Assembly: GCF_030140925.1 (NCBI RefSeq)
Contig: NZ_JARBWD010000001.1
Coordinates: 434,001 to 498,000, forward strand
Origin: Parerythrobacter aestuarii
GTDB taxonomy: Bacteria; Pseudomonadota; Alphaproteobacteria; Sphingomonadales; Sphingomonadaceae
Reading direction: 5' to 3'
DNA: 64,000 nt
The position numbers and the translations under genes were made by a program. Positions 50,371 through 59,848 of this stretch are shown here, one piece after another (position 1 is the first letter of the stretch; each line of letters opens with the position of its first letter). Below the pieces are notes generated by a model, which was not told the DNA's origin, did no database searches, and was given only the letters and a program-made list of their open reading frames with translations.

Positions 50371-53130
50371 CTAAGCCGGCTCCAGCTGCGCCTGCCGCTC
50401 GTCGCTGGCGGCTTCTAGCAGGGCGTTGCGGATACTGCCCTGCCGCGCATCGTCCACCACCTTCGAGCCAGTCAGGTCGGTGACGTAGAACGTATCTGCC
50501 GCCCGCTCGCCATAAGCGGTGATGTGAGCGGAATGCACCATCAGCTGGTTTTCGAACAGCGCCCGGCCGAGCCGGTTGAGCAGCGCCGGGCGATCGCGGG
50601 CGTTGACTTCGACCACGGTGAAACGGCTCGACGCGTCGTTGTCGAACTGCACCCACGGACGCACGTCGAAGGCGGCGGCGCGGCTCTGCTTGAGCGGGCG
50701 CTTGGCCAGCTTGGGCACCAGCTCACCGCGGTTGGCGATGGCATCGGTGATCGATTGCTTGATCCGCTCCAACTGGCGGGCTTCGGCAAAGCTCTTGCCC
50801 AATGGATCCTGCACCAGGAAATTGTCGACCGCCCAGCCATTGCGGGTGGTGTGGATCCGCGCGTCGATAATGTTGCCGCCGGCCAAGTGGATACCGCCGG
50901 CGATGCGGTAGAACAGGCCAGGGTGGTCGGGTGCGATGACTGTCACCAGCGTGGCACCGCGTTCTTCGTTGAACTCGCAATGGATCGAAAGCTGCTCTTC
51001 GATCTTCTTGGCAGCATCATACTGGACGATATTGCGGGCAATGACGTCTTCAGGCTCGGCGATCCAGTAGGCGTCGTTGAACCGTCCGCCCAGTGCATCC
51101 AGCAGTGCAGCCCTGTTGCCAAGTTTGGCCCTGACAGCTTCCTTCTTGGCTTCGACCCGGTGTTCGCGGCCATGCGGCATATGGCCGAGCCGAAGCCGCT
51201 CATGGGCCGCGTCATAAAGCTCGCCCAATAGCTGGCCCTTCCAGCTGTTCCAGGTCCCCGGGCCGACCGCGCGGATATCGACGGCGGTCAGGATCATGAG
51301 GTGCCGCAAACGCTCCAGGCTCTGCACTTCGGCGACGAAGTCCTCGATCGTCTTGGGGTCGGTCAGGTCGCGCTTCTGTGCGGTGTTGCTCATCAGCAGG
51401 TGTTGCAGCACCAGCCACGCAACGAGATCGGTCTCGTCTTCGCTGAGGCCGAAACGCGGGCACAGCTCGTGCGCAACGTCTGCCCCGAGCACGGAGTGAT
51501 CCCCGCCGCGCCCCTTGGCAATGTCGTGCAGCAGAGCGGCAACGAAAGCGACGCGGCGGCTTTCGACCTGGTGGATCAGCATGGTCGAGCGCGGATGGTC
51601 AGCTGCCAGCTCGCCTTTTTCGATCCTGGTGAGGAAACCAATCGCCCGCAGCGTGTGCTCGTCGACCGTATAATGGTGATACATGTTGAACTGCATCTGC
51701 GCGTTGACGCGGCCGAAGTCGGGCACGAAGCGGCCCATCACCCCGGCTTCGTTCATCCAGCGCAGCACCAGTTCAGGGTCGTTGCGTCCGCACAGCAAGT
51801 CGAGGAAGATTGCATTGGCGCGGGGATCTTCGCGAATGTCGTCCCTGATCAGCACGCTGTCGCGGTCTGCCAGGCGCATGGTGCTGGGTTCGATCTCCAG
51901 CCCATTGGCCTCAGCGATCTGGAAGACTTCGATCAGCCGTACCGGGTCCTTGCGAAACCATTCGTCCGAGGGCGCGGCGATGCGCCCTCCGAAAACCTTG
52001 TAGCCCTTGAGCATTCGTGGCTTGGCATTGAAACCGGCGAAGAAGCCACGCCGTGCGCGCTGCCTGTCGAACTGCTGGTCGAGCTGGGCGAGGAACACGC
52101 CGGTCAGCGAACCGACCCGTTTTACTTGCAGGAAGTAGTACTGCATGAAGCGCTCGACCGCGCTCTTGCCCTGCCGCTCGGCAAAACGCATCCGTTCGGC
52201 AATCTGCTTCTGGAAGTCGAAGGTCAGCCGGTCTTCGGCGCGCCGGGTCAGCTCGTGCAGATGGCACCGCACGGCCAGCAGGAAACCCTCGGCGCGCCGG
52301 AAAGAGTGGTATTCGGCCTTGGTCAAGAGACCGGATTCGACGAGGTCGGCGGCGTTGCGCGCGCGATGGATATACTTGCCGATCCAGTACAGCGTTTGCA
52401 GGTCGCGCAGGCCGCCCTTGCCTTCCTTCACGTTGGGTTCGACGACATAGCGGGTGCCGCCCATCTTCTCGTGCCTTGCATCGCGCTCGGCGAGTTTCTC
52501 CGTCACGAACTGGCGCTCGCTGCCGGCCACGACTTCGGACCAGAACCGCTGCCGCGCTTGCTCGTAAAGCTCGCGGTCACCCCACAGGAAGCGCGCTTCG
52601 AGCAGGGCAGTGCGGATAGTGAGGTCTTCCTTTGCCATCCGAACCATCTCGTCCGGCGTCCTGCTGGATTGACCGACCTTCAGGCCAAGATCCCACAGGA
52701 AATAGAGCATCGCCTCGGTCACCTGTTCGCACCATGGTGTCCGCCGGGCGGGATGCAGGAAAGCGATGTCGACGTCGGACTGCGGAGCCATCTCTGCCCG
52801 GCCGTAACCGCCGACCGCCAGCACTGCGAGCCGCTCCGAAGCCGAACGGTTGGCAACCGGATAAACATGGGTGGTGACGTGATCGAACAGCAACCGCACC
52901 AGCTGGTCGACCAGAAAGGCGTGGCCAGCGGTGATCTCGTGCCCTGCGCTGGGCTTCTCAACCAGCCTGCGGCCGAGCTCCTCGCGACCGGCGGCCAGGG
53001 CTTCGCGCAGCATGGTCAGCACGTCGGGGCGGGCCTTCTCGCCCTTGTCCTCCACCACGGCATCGATCGCCGCCGCAATAGAGCGACGGTCGATGATGCT
53101 GCGTTGTTGGGGAACCGGCTTCGACGTCAA
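50371..53130 (-). CDS. glnD: [Protein-PII] uridylyltransferase / uridylyl-removing enzyme
   Basis: GlnD senses glutamine and (de)uridylylates PII proteins to control nitrogen assimilation. The 919-residue product has the nucleotidyltransferase site LAVGGYGRAEMAPQSDVDIAF, the HD-domain FVAALLHDIAKGRGGDHS, and two C-terminal ACT domains (one with DRPALLNRLGRALFENQL, another with VIAPDHPGLFYRIAGGIHL). The usual ATG is missing. TTG at 53130-53128 overlaps the stop of the upstream acyl-CoA synthetase (TTGA) and gives MTSKPVPQQRSIIDRRSI, which fits the family opening. GGCGG lies upstream. The gene is translationally coupled to a metabolic gene with no known link to nitrogen control. Confidence 0.93.
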   Translation of the reverse strand: MTSKPVPQQRSIIDRRSIAAAIDAVVEDKGEKARPDVLTMLREALAAGREELGRRLVEKPSAGHEITAGHAFLVDQLVRLLFDHVTTHVYPVANRSASERLAVLAVGGYGRAEMAPQSDVDIAFLHPARRTPWCEQVTEAMLYFLWDLGLKVGQSSRTPDEMVRMAKEDLTIRTALLEARFLWGDRELYEQARQRFWSEVVAGSERQFVTEKLAERDARHEKMGGTRYVVEPNVKEGKGGLRDLQTLYWIGKYIHRARNAADLVESGLLTKAEYHSFRRAEGFLLAVRCHLHELTRRAEDRLTFDFQKQIAERMRFAERQGKSAVERFMQYYFLQVKRVGSLTGVFLAQLDQQFDRQRARRGFFAGFNAKPRMLKGYKVFGGRIAAPSDEWFRKDPVRLIEVFQIAEANGLEIEPSTMRLADRDSVLIRDDIREDPRANAIFLDLLCGRNDPELVLRWMNEAGVMGRFVPDFGRVNAQMQFNMYHHYTVDEHTLRAIGFLTRIEKGELAADHPRSTMLIHQVESRRVAFVAALLHDIAKGRGGDHSVLGADVAHELCPRFGLSEDETDLVAWLVLQHLLMSNTAQKRDLTDPKTIEDFVAEVQSLERLRHLMILTAVDIRAVGPGTWNSWKGQLLGELYDAAHERLRLGHMPHGREHRVEAKKEAVRAKLGNRAALLDALGGRFNDAYWIAEPEDVIARNIVQYDAAKKIEEQLSIHCEFNEERGATLVTVIAPDHPGLFYRIAGGIHLAGGNIIDARIHTTRNGWAVDNFLVQDPLGKSFAEARQLERIKQSITDAIANRGELVPKLAKRPLKQSRAAAFDVRPWVQFDNDASSRFTVVEVNARDRPALLNRLGRALFENQLMVHSAHITAYGERAADTFYVTDLTGSKVVDDARQGSIRNALLEAASDERQAQLEPA

Positions 53131-54830
53131 GTCGCCGCCTGCCCCGCGAGATATTCCTTGGTGTATTTCTCGCGCAAGGTGCGCTTGTCGATCTTGGCTG
53201 TGCCAAGCCGCGGCAGCGACTGGGTTTCCTGCCAGTAGATCACCGGCTGCTTGAACGAAGCAAGGCGTGTCGACAGGAAATCGCGCAAGGCTTCTTCCGT
53301 CAGCGTCTTGCCCGGCTTGGCGAGGAACACCGCGCCGACAATCTCGCCATAGCGCTCGTCCGGCAAGCCGAAGACGCTGCATTCGGCGATGTCGTCATGG
53401 GCGTAGATCGCTTCTTCGACTTCGATGCAGGTGATGTTTTCGCCGCCACGGATGATGATGTCCTTCTTGCGGTCGACGATGAAGAGATAATCGTCTTCGT
53501 CGAGCCGCCCGAGGTCGCCGGTGCGGAAATACATGTCGTCGGTGAACGCGGCCTTGGTCGCTTCCTCATTGTCCCAATAGCCGAGGAAGTTGCAGACCGA
53601 ACGGATGCTGACTTCGCCGACCTGGCCCTGGGGCACAGGCTTGCCATTGTCGTCGAGGATCGCAAGGTCGACCAGCGGACGGCTGGCCTTGCCGGTGCTG
53701 GAAGGCTTGGCGAGGTAGTTCTCGTTGAAATTGCCGCAGCCCACGCCGTTGGTTTCCGTCAGGCCATAGCCGAGCAGCGGGTTGCCTTCGGGGAAGGCGT
53801 CCTTGATCTTGGTGACATGCTCGGGCGGCCGCGGCGCGCCGCCGGCAGCCCAGCCGGAACAGGTCGAGACATCGTATTTGTCGCGATCCGGGTGCGTCGC
53901 CATCTCATAGGTCATCAGCGGCACGCCGGCGAAATAGCTGACCTTCTCGTCCTGGATCAGCTGGAGCGCGGTCCCGGCATCCCATTTGGGCATCAGCACG
54001 ACCTTGCGGCCCAGCGCGAAGCTCTGCAGCAGCAGCGGCACTTCGCCGGTAACGTGGAACAGCGGCACGGCGAGCAGCGCGCAGGCCTGCGTAGTCGGAG
54101 CGTTGCCTTCGCCTTCAAGGTAACTGAAAGCCATCAGCGACTGTACGGCATAGCTCATGGCACCGTGGACGACGCCGCGGTGATCGGAATAGGCACCCTT
54201 GGACAGACCGGTCGAGCCCGAGGTGTAGAGCACGGTGCACAGGTCGTCCGGCCCGACGTCGAGCGGGTTCACGCTCGTCGGGTCGCCCCAGGTGACTTTG
54301 AGGCCTTCACTCGGCTCGCAGTCATGGTCGAACAGCACCAGCTCGGCACCATGGTCGGTTCCTTCGAGCCGCTTGGCGCGGCCTACGTCGGCGAACACCA
54401 GCTTGCAGTCGACCAGCTTGATCGCCGCCGCCAGCTCTTCGCCATTGGAGAAACCGTTGAGCAATGTCGCGCAGCCGCCGCCCATGATGATGCCCATGTA
54501 GAGCACGATCCAGTTGGCCGAATTGCGCGCAGCAATGCCGACCCGGTCGCCCTTCTGCATGCCATGCTCGTTCTTGAGGCCTGCAGCGACCGCGCAGGCA
54601 GCACCCCATGCTTGCCCGAAGGTCAGGCGACAATCGCCATCGACGAGAAACTCGGCGTCTTTATGCTCGTTGCAATAATGCGCAAAGTAGTGTGCCAGGC
54701 TGGGCGGAGCGTTCTTGAGCGCCGGCATCTCGGTGCCGTTGCGTGTGAAGGGTACCGTTTCCGCCGGGGCGCCAGGCGCTGTCAGCGTGTCCATGATGGC
54801 ATCGAGGGTCTTGTCGAGCTCTGTCGGCAT
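53127..54830 (-). CDS. Acyl-CoA synthetase, ANL adenylate-forming family
   Basis: The 567-residue enzyme activates a carboxylic acid with ATP and CoA. The AMP-binding P-loop reads CTVLYTSGSTGLSKGA, GYGLTETNGVG is motif II, FRTGDLGRLDEDDYLFIVDRKKDII holds the Asp/Arg hinge (two blocks), and the catalytic Lys is in PRLGTAKIDKRTLREKY. This is the pattern of long- or medium-chain fatty-acid or aryl-acid synthetases. The ATG at 54830 leads directly into the family's N-terminal part. It is the first gene of the leftward pair with glnD. The substrate is not determined. Confidence 0.9.
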   Translation of the reverse strand: MPTELDKTLDAIMDTLTAPGAPAETVPFTRNGTEMPALKNAPPSLAHYFAHYCNEHKDAEFLVDGDCRLTFGQAWGAACAVAAGLKNEHGMQKGDRVGIAARNSANWIVLYMGIIMGGGCATLLNGFSNGEELAAAIKLVDCKLVFADVGRAKRLEGTDHGAELVLFDHDCEPSEGLKVTWGDPTSVNPLDVGPDDLCTVLYTSGSTGLSKGAYSDHRGVVHGAMSYAVQSLMAFSYLEGEGNAPTTQACALLAVPLFHVTGEVPLLLQSFALGRKVVLMPKWDAGTALQLIQDEKVSYFAGVPLMTYEMATHPDRDKYDVSTCSGWAAGGAPRPPEHVTKIKDAFPEGNPLLGYGLTETNGVGCGNFNENYLAKPSSTGKASRPLVDLAILDDNGKPVPQGQVGEVSIRSVCNFLGYWDNEEATKAAFTDDMYFRTGDLGRLDEDDYLFIVDRKKDIIIRGGENITCIEVEEAIYAHDDIAECSVFGLPDERYGEIVGAVFLAKPGKTLTEEALRDFLSTRLASFKQPVIYWQETQSLPRLGTAKIDKRTLREKYTKEYLAGQAAT

Positions 54831-54973
54831 CGTTTTCTTTCTCTCCGTCTGTTGCGGTTTGCCTTAACCCGATGGTCCTTCGGGGTTTCACCTGAACCCG
54901 GCCTGTGCCAAAGCCCCTGCCGAAGATGATCAAGGTCCGCGCCTTTCCCGTCTGCGGACCCCTGTAAGAGGTT

Positions 54974-55873
54974 GTGTCCGTGCTGTCACTATTGGCCGAT
55001 GCCGCTTCCCAGCCGATCCAATGGACCGACCTGGGCTTGCGTCCCTACCTGTTCGAGATTGGCGGCTTTCAGCTGCGATTCTATTCGCTGGCCTATATTG
55101 GTGGTTTGCTGCTGGCCTATTGGCACCTGTCGAAGATGATCAAGGCACCAGGCGCACCTATGGTGCAAGAGCATGTCGACGATTTGTTCTTTTACTGCAC
55201 GCTCGGCGTGATCCTCGGCGGCCGGCTGGGATATGCCGCTTTCTACACCGGCTCCGGCACAACCAAGCCCAACATGTTCACGACCTTCTCGCCCGGCGAG
55301 ACTGTGAGCTGGGACCTGCTCAGGTTGTGGGACGGGGGCATGAGCTTCCACGGCGGGGTCATCGGCGTGGTCGTAGCGATCCTGTTCGTCGCCTGGCGCA
55401 ACAATCTCAACTGGCTGCGCGTGTGCGACTATATCGCGGTCAACGTGCCCTTCGGCATGCTGCTCGGGCGGCTCGCCAATTTCGTCAATGGCGAGCTCTA
55501 TGGTCGCGCCACCGACGTACCATGGGCAATGATCTTCCCGACCGGCGGTGAAATAGCCCGTCATCCCAGCCAGCTCTATCAGGCCGGGCTCGAAGGGCTG
55601 CTGATGATGCTGATCCTGGTGCCGCTGTTCTGGAAGACCAACGCTCGCTGGAAACCGGGCCTGATGGTTGGCGTGTTCACGGTCGGTATTGCCGCTGCAC
55701 GCTTCATCAACGAGTTCTTCCGTGAGCCCGATGCGCAGCTGGCGCAGCGAGTCATCGACACGGGCCTCAGCCAGGGCCAGTGGCTGTCGATCCCAATGAT
55801 CCTCGTCGGTCTCGGCGTGATCTTCTACGCGTTGATGAAGAAGCCTGCAGGCGAGCCCGGCAAGGCGGCCTGA
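54974..55873 (+). CDS. lgt: Prolipoprotein diacylglyceryl transferase
   Basis: Lgt adds diacylglycerol to the lipobox cysteine of prolipoproteins at the inner membrane. The 299-residue protein has about seven transmembrane helices and the signature GMLLGRLANFVNGELYGR, plus ILGGRLGYAAFY near the N-terminus and MIFPTGGEIARHPSQLYQA. The start is GTG 54974 with AGAGG just upstream; a second GTG follows 6 nt later. It precedes a MidA-like methyltransferase by 8 nt, an arrangement often seen in alphaproteobacteria. The many small lipoproteins in this window depend on this enzyme. Confidence 0.94.
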   Translation: MSVLSLLADAASQPIQWTDLGLRPYLFEIGGFQLRFYSLAYIGGLLLAYWHLSKMIKAPGAPMVQEHVDDLFFYCTLGVILGGRLGYAAFYTGSGTTKPNMFTTFSPGETVSWDLLRLWDGGMSFHGGVIGVVVAILFVAWRNNLNWLRVCDYIAVNVPFGMLLGRLANFVNGELYGRATDVPWAMIFPTGGEIARHPSQLYQAGLEGLLMMLILVPLFWKTNARWKPGLMVGVFTVGIAAARFINEFFREPDAQLAQRVIDTGLSQGQWLSIPMILVGLGVIFYALMKKPAGEPGKAA

Positions 55874-55881
55874 GCGGCGCG

Positions 55882-56934
55882 ATGGCAGACGACCTCGGAG
55901 CCATCTTCCGCCGGCTGATTCGCAACACAGGGCCGCTTTCGCTGACGCAGTTCATGGGCGAGAGCAACGCCCGCTATTACGACAGTCGTGATCCACTGGG
56001 GCAGGGTGGTGACTTCATAACCGCACCTGAGATCAGCCAGATGTTCGGGGAGCTGATCGGTTTGTGGCTCGCCGACATGTGGATCAACTCTGGCCGCCCG
56101 GACGATGTTGAATATGTCGAGCTTGGCCCGGGTCGTGCGACGCTGGCGAAGGACGCGCTGAGGGCGGCAGCAAAGTACGGTTTCCAGCCTGAAGTGAATT
56201 TCGTCGAGAGTTCCGGTGCGCTGCGCGAAGTGCAGGCCAAGGCGTTCCCGGCGGCGCATTTCCACCATGATTTGTCGACCCTGCCGATGGATGTCCCGCT
56301 GATGTTCGTCGCCAACGAATTCCTCGATGCGCTGCCGGTGCGCCAGCTGGTCAAGACCCCGGAAGGCTGGCGCGAGCGTATGGTCGGGCTCGAAGGCGAG
56401 GACTTCGCCTATGTAGCCAGTGGCGGGACCATGGACGGGGCGGTGCCGCAGGGCTTCCGCGATGTCGAACCCGGCACGATACTGGAAACATGCCCCGGGG
56501 CTGCAGCTACGGTCTACGAGGTTGCGGGACGATTGACAGAACAAGGCGGCGCGGCACTGTTCATCGACTATGGCCATGCGCAGCTCCAGCCGGGTTCGAC
56601 CCTGCAAGCTATTCGCGCGCACGAAAAGGTCGATCCGTTTGCCGAACCGGGCACGGCAGACCTGACCGCCTTGGTCGATTTCGAGACGCTGGGCCGGATC
56701 GCCGAATCGCGCGATGTCCGCCACCTGGGGACTGTTGAACAAGGCGCATGGCTGCGCTCGCTCGGTATCGAAGCCCGGGCGCAGGCCTTGAGCGCCAAGG
56801 CCCCACACTATGCCGAAGAGATCCATTCGGCGATGCAGCGGCTGGTCGCACCCGACCAGATGGGCAGCCTGTTCAAGGTGATGGGGCTTGCTGCACCAGG
56901 CTGGGCTGACGGGGCTGGTTTCAGCAGCGATTAA
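55882..56934 (+). CDS. MidA/NDUFAF7-family SAM-dependent methyltransferase
   Basis: The 350-residue protein begins MADDLGAIFRRLIRNTGPL and has the family core FITAPEISQMFGELIGLWL, the SAM-binding YVELGPGRATLAKDALRA, and FVANEFLDALPVRQLV. Eukaryotic relatives methylate a complex I subunit arginine, while the bacterial substrate is not established. The gene follows lgt closely, so they are probably one operon. ATG 55882 is used; an in-frame extension into lgt is dismissed. Confidence 0.9.
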   Translation: MADDLGAIFRRLIRNTGPLSLTQFMGESNARYYDSRDPLGQGGDFITAPEISQMFGELIGLWLADMWINSGRPDDVEYVELGPGRATLAKDALRAAAKYGFQPEVNFVESSGALREVQAKAFPAAHFHHDLSTLPMDVPLMFVANEFLDALPVRQLVKTPEGWRERMVGLEGEDFAYVASGGTMDGAVPQGFRDVEPGTILETCPGAAATVYEVAGRLTEQGGAALFIDYGHAQLQPGSTLQAIRAHEKVDPFAEPGTADLTALVDFETLGRIAESRDVRHLGTVEQGAWLRSLGIEARAQALSAKAPHYAEEIHSAMQRLVAPDQMGSLFKVMGLAAPGWADGAGFSSD

Positions 56935-57005
56935 GGCGGCCGTCGCGATTGCGGCTGAAACCGATGGCACCCCCCAAGCGTAGAAGGGGACGAGGAGACC
57001 GCTTG

Positions 57006-57425
57006 ATGATCCGAAATATTGCCTTTGCTGCCGCCGCGTTATTCGCCGTTGCCAGTCCCGCTTCCGCGGCGGACTCGATTGCCGGAAGCTGGGTGACGAC
57101 GGAGAAGGATTCGGTCATCACCATAGCAAGATGCGGCAGCAGCTATTGCGGCAAGCTGTCCAGATTTCTGAAGGCCCCTCCCAATGGTGCCGGCCAGAAG
57201 GACGTCAACAACCCCAACCCAAAGCTGCGCAGCCGTACGTTGTTGGGGACACCACTCCTGACCGGGCTGACCGAGGATGGCGACCTGTGGCGCGGCACGA
57301 TCTACGATCCGCGCAATGGCAAGAGCTACCGCTCCGTCGTGCGCCGCAAGAGCGCGACGGTGCTGGAAGTGAAGGGTTGCCTCGGCCCGTTCTGCCAGAC
57401 CCAGCTGTGGCGCAAGGCGAGCTAG
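57006..57425 (+). CDS. DUF2147 periplasmic protein
   Basis: The 139-residue precursor has a signal peptide (MIRNIAFAAAALFAVASPASA). The DUF2147 pattern follows: IAGSWVTTEKDSVITIARCG, YCGKL, LTGLTEDGDLWRGTIYDPRNGKSY (as two blocks) and VLEVKGCLGPFCQTQLWRKA. Two Cys pairs (CGSSYC and CLGPFC) are typical. The function of the family is unknown. GAGGAGA sits 9 nt upstream of the ATG. Its stop lies in the CTAG shared with the convergent transporter gene (4-nt overlap). Confidence 0.85.
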   Translation: MIRNIAFAAAALFAVASPASAADSIAGSWVTTEKDSVITIARCGSSYCGKLSRFLKAPPNGAGQKDVNNPNPKLRSRTLLGTPLLTGLTEDGDLWRGTIYDPRNGKSYRSVVRRKSATVLEVKGCLGPFCQTQLWRKAS

Positions 57426-58975
57426 GGCTTCAGCCCGATCCGCCCAGCGATCATCGCTGCCGCTTCGACCGGCGAGATCTTCTTACCATCGGTGCGGTCG
57501 ACCGCGAGATTGGCTTCGCGCATCAGCTCGACATCGATCGCGCCGACCAGCGGTTGCAGCGCGGCCATCAGACCCTCGTCATCCGCACGTCCCGGCGCAA
57601 TCATGATCATCGCGTCATAGCTGGGCAGCGCGCCTTTGGGGTCATCGAGGATCACGAGCTTGTCGGCCACGATCCGCCCGTCTGAGGTATAGGCGCTGAT
57701 GACATCGGCTTCGCCTGATTTGAGTGCATTGTACATGAAGGTGGGGCTGAAATTGCGCTGCCGGGCAAACTTCAGGCCATAGGCATCGCGCACCGCGATC
57801 CATTCGGGCCGCTCGAACCATTCGGGATCACCGCCGGTGACGAGCCGGGGGGCGACAGGGGCAAGGTCTGCGATGCTGCTCACCCCTAGCTCTTCTGCGC
57901 GATCCTGCCGCATGCCAAGGCCATAGGCGTTCTCGAACCCCAGCTTGCCGAACACAAGCGTGCCGGTTCGCTCAGCCTCCCAGTCCTTGATGATCCGATA
58001 CATTTCCTCGCGACCCGGGTTGTCGGTGCGTCCCAGGTTATTGGTCCAGATCGTGCCGGTGTAATCGATCGAGATATCGATCGCCCCGGTGCTGACCGCA
58101 TTGTGGACCACTGCCGAGCCCAGCCCGTCGCGATATTCGACCGCGTACCCGGCCCGCTCGAGTTGCGACCCTATCAGCCGGGCGAGGATATATTGCTCGG
58201 AGAATTGCTTGGCGGCGATGACGACTGCGTCTTCGTCGCTTGTTTCTCCTGGACCTTGGAGCGACCATGCCGAGGCGATGATGCCAAGCGCTGCGACCGC
58301 CGCGCCACCCCATACGAGCACGCGCTTGCGCACAGCGAAGCCGCGCTCAACGGTGCCGAGAATAGCGTCGGTGACCAGCGCCAGCGCCGCCGATGCAAGG
58401 CACCCCGCCAGCACCAGCGACCAGTTCTGCGTCTGCAACCCGGCGAAGATCGGATCGCCGAGGCTCGGCTGGCCGATGGTGGTCGATAGCGTCGCTGCAC
58501 CAATCGTCCACACCGCCGCGGTGCGGATGCCCGCCATCACATAGGGCGCGGCGAGCGGGGCCTCGACCAGTCGCAGTTTTTGCCATGGGGTCATGCCCAC
58601 GCCGTCTGCCGCCTCCAGCACACCGGGGGCCATGTTGTCGCGCGCGGTGACAGCATTGCGCAGGATCGGCAGCAGCGCGTAAAGCGCCAGTGCCAGCAGC
58701 GCGGGCAGGAAGCCCAGCGTTGGCAGGCCTTCGCCAAAGACGACCCGAAGGCTGAGCAGGATCGGGAAGAACAGCGCCAGCAAGGCCAACGCGGGGATGG
58801 TCTGCACCAGGCTGGCAAAGCCCAGCGTCAGGCGCGAGACTGTGGCATTGCGGCTCGCCCACACCGCCAGCGGCAGCGCCACTACGATACCGAGAGCGAT
58901 CGCGCTGGCTGCCAGCACGACATGGGAAGCGAGCTTGTCTCCCAGCCCCATGAGCGCGGTCCAGATGTCGCTCAT
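57422..58975 (-). CDS. Permease fused to a substrate-binding domain, glycine betaine/choline/ergothioneine-type ABC importer
   Basis: The 517-residue chain has an OpuB/ProW-type permease (about residues 15-205, six helices, with ILRNAVTARDNMAPGVLEAADGVGM containing the EAA-like loop). A further transmembrane helix follows at about 218-235, and then a periplasmic OpuAC-type binding domain (AAKQFSEQYILARLIGSQLE, ISIDYTGTIWTNNLG, VISAYTSDGRIVADKLVIL). The permease-binding protein fusion is known in OpuA/OpuC relatives and in the ergothioneine importer EgtU. The ligand is unclear: a quaternary amine such as betaine, choline or ergothioneine fits the fold. The ATG overlaps the ATPase stop (ATGA). 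Confidence 0.87.
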   Translation of the reverse strand: MSDIWTALMGLGDKLASHVVLAASAIALGIVVALPLAVWASRNATVSRLTLGFASLVQTIPALALLALFFPILLSLRVVFGEGLPTLGFLPALLALALYALLPILRNAVTARDNMAPGVLEAADGVGMTPWQKLRLVEAPLAAPYVMAGIRTAAVWTIGAATLSTTIGQPSLGDPIFAGLQTQNWSLVLAGCLASAALALVTDAILGTVERGFAVRKRVLVWGGAAVAALGIIASAWSLQGPGETSDEDAVVIAAKQFSEQYILARLIGSQLERAGYAVEYRDGLGSAVVHNAVSTGAIDISIDYTGTIWTNNLGRTDNPGREEMYRIIKDWEAERTGTLVFGKLGFENAYGLGMRQDRAEELGVSSIADLAPVAPRLVTGGDPEWFERPEWIAVRDAYGLKFARQRNFSPTFMYNALKSGEADVISAYTSDGRIVADKLVILDDPKGALPSYDAMIMIAPGRADDEGLMAALQPLVGAIDVELMREANLAVDRTDGKKISPVEAAAMIAGRIGLKP

Positions 58976-59739
58976 GCTTCCAGCTCTGCGAGGGCATCGG
59001 CTTGTGCGCGCGGCACGGCCACCAGCGCCTGCGCCACCTCGCCGCCCGCCCCATTGATCAGTGCGCGCGGAGTCTCGTCTGCAACGATCCTGCCGCCGTC
59101 CATCACCAGCACCCGGTCAGCCAGCAACAGCGCTTCGGCCATGTCATGCGTTACCATCACCGTAGTCAGCCCGAAGTCGCGGTGCAGCTCGCGTACCCGG
59201 TGGCCCAGCGCATCGCGTGTCACCGGGTCGAGCGCTCCGAAGGGCTCATCCATCAACAGCAGTCGCGGCTCACCCGCGAGCGCGCGAGCGACCCCGATCC
59301 GCTGGCGTTGCCCGCCGGACAGTTCATTCGGCATGCGTGCGGAGTAGCTGCTGTCGAGTTCGACCAGTTCGAGCAGTTCGGCAACCCGCTCCTGACTCAG
59401 TTTCTCGCCAGCCAGCCTCGGTCCGATAGCGATATTCTCCGCTACGCTCATATGCGGGAACAGGCCAATCGACTGGAACACGTAGCCGATGGTGCGACGC
59501 AGCGCCGGGAGCGGCTGCGCGGCAACATCCTCGCCTTCGAACAGGACCCCACCTGCTGACGGTTCAGCCAGCCGGTTGACTGTCTTGAGCAGAGTCGACT
59601 TGCCTGACCCCGATGCGCCCACGAGGGCAACGAAGCACCCCCGGTCTACATCCAGTGTCACTGCATCTACGGCGGTTACTTCACCATACGCCTTGGTCAC
59701 GCTTTCAAACCGCAGCGCCGTGGTTGCATCTCCCGCCAT
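58972..59739 (-). CDS. ABC transporter ATP-binding protein of the Opu/Egt-type importer
   Basis: The 255-residue ATPase has Walker A LVGASGSGKSTLLKTVNRL, Q-loop GYVFQSIGLFPHM, signature ELSGGQRQRIGVARALA and Walker B LLLMDEPFGALDP. It lacks the C-terminal CBS domains found in OpuAA/ProV that sense ionic strength, so gating by osmotic stress is less likely. ATG 59739 follows a weak ribosome binding site; the frame remains open upstream without homology. It forms a two-gene operon with the permease-binding fusion. Confidence 0.9.
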   Translation of the reverse strand: MAGDATTALRFESVTKAYGEVTAVDAVTLDVDRGCFVALVGASGSGKSTLLKTVNRLAEPSAGGVLFEGEDVAAQPLPALRRTIGYVFQSIGLFPHMSVAENIAIGPRLAGEKLSQERVAELLELVELDSSYSARMPNELSGGQRQRIGVARALAGEPRLLLMDEPFGALDPVTRDALGHRVRELHRDFGLTTVMVTHDMAEALLLADRVLVMDGGRIVADETPRALINGAGGEVAQALVAVPRAQADALAELEA

Positions 59740-59848
59740 GCCCGCAAGCCTAGGGGGGCGAGGCGCGCTTTGCCAAGCGATTTCAGGTGCAACCGGTTTG
59801 CGCCGGCCACGCGCCTTGCTATGCGCTCGGGCAAGGAGATTCTTACCG

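Noticed and set aside
51301..53238. Long open frame antisense to glnD
   Set aside because: No recognisable motif, and the opposite strand encodes full-length GlnD with all domains.
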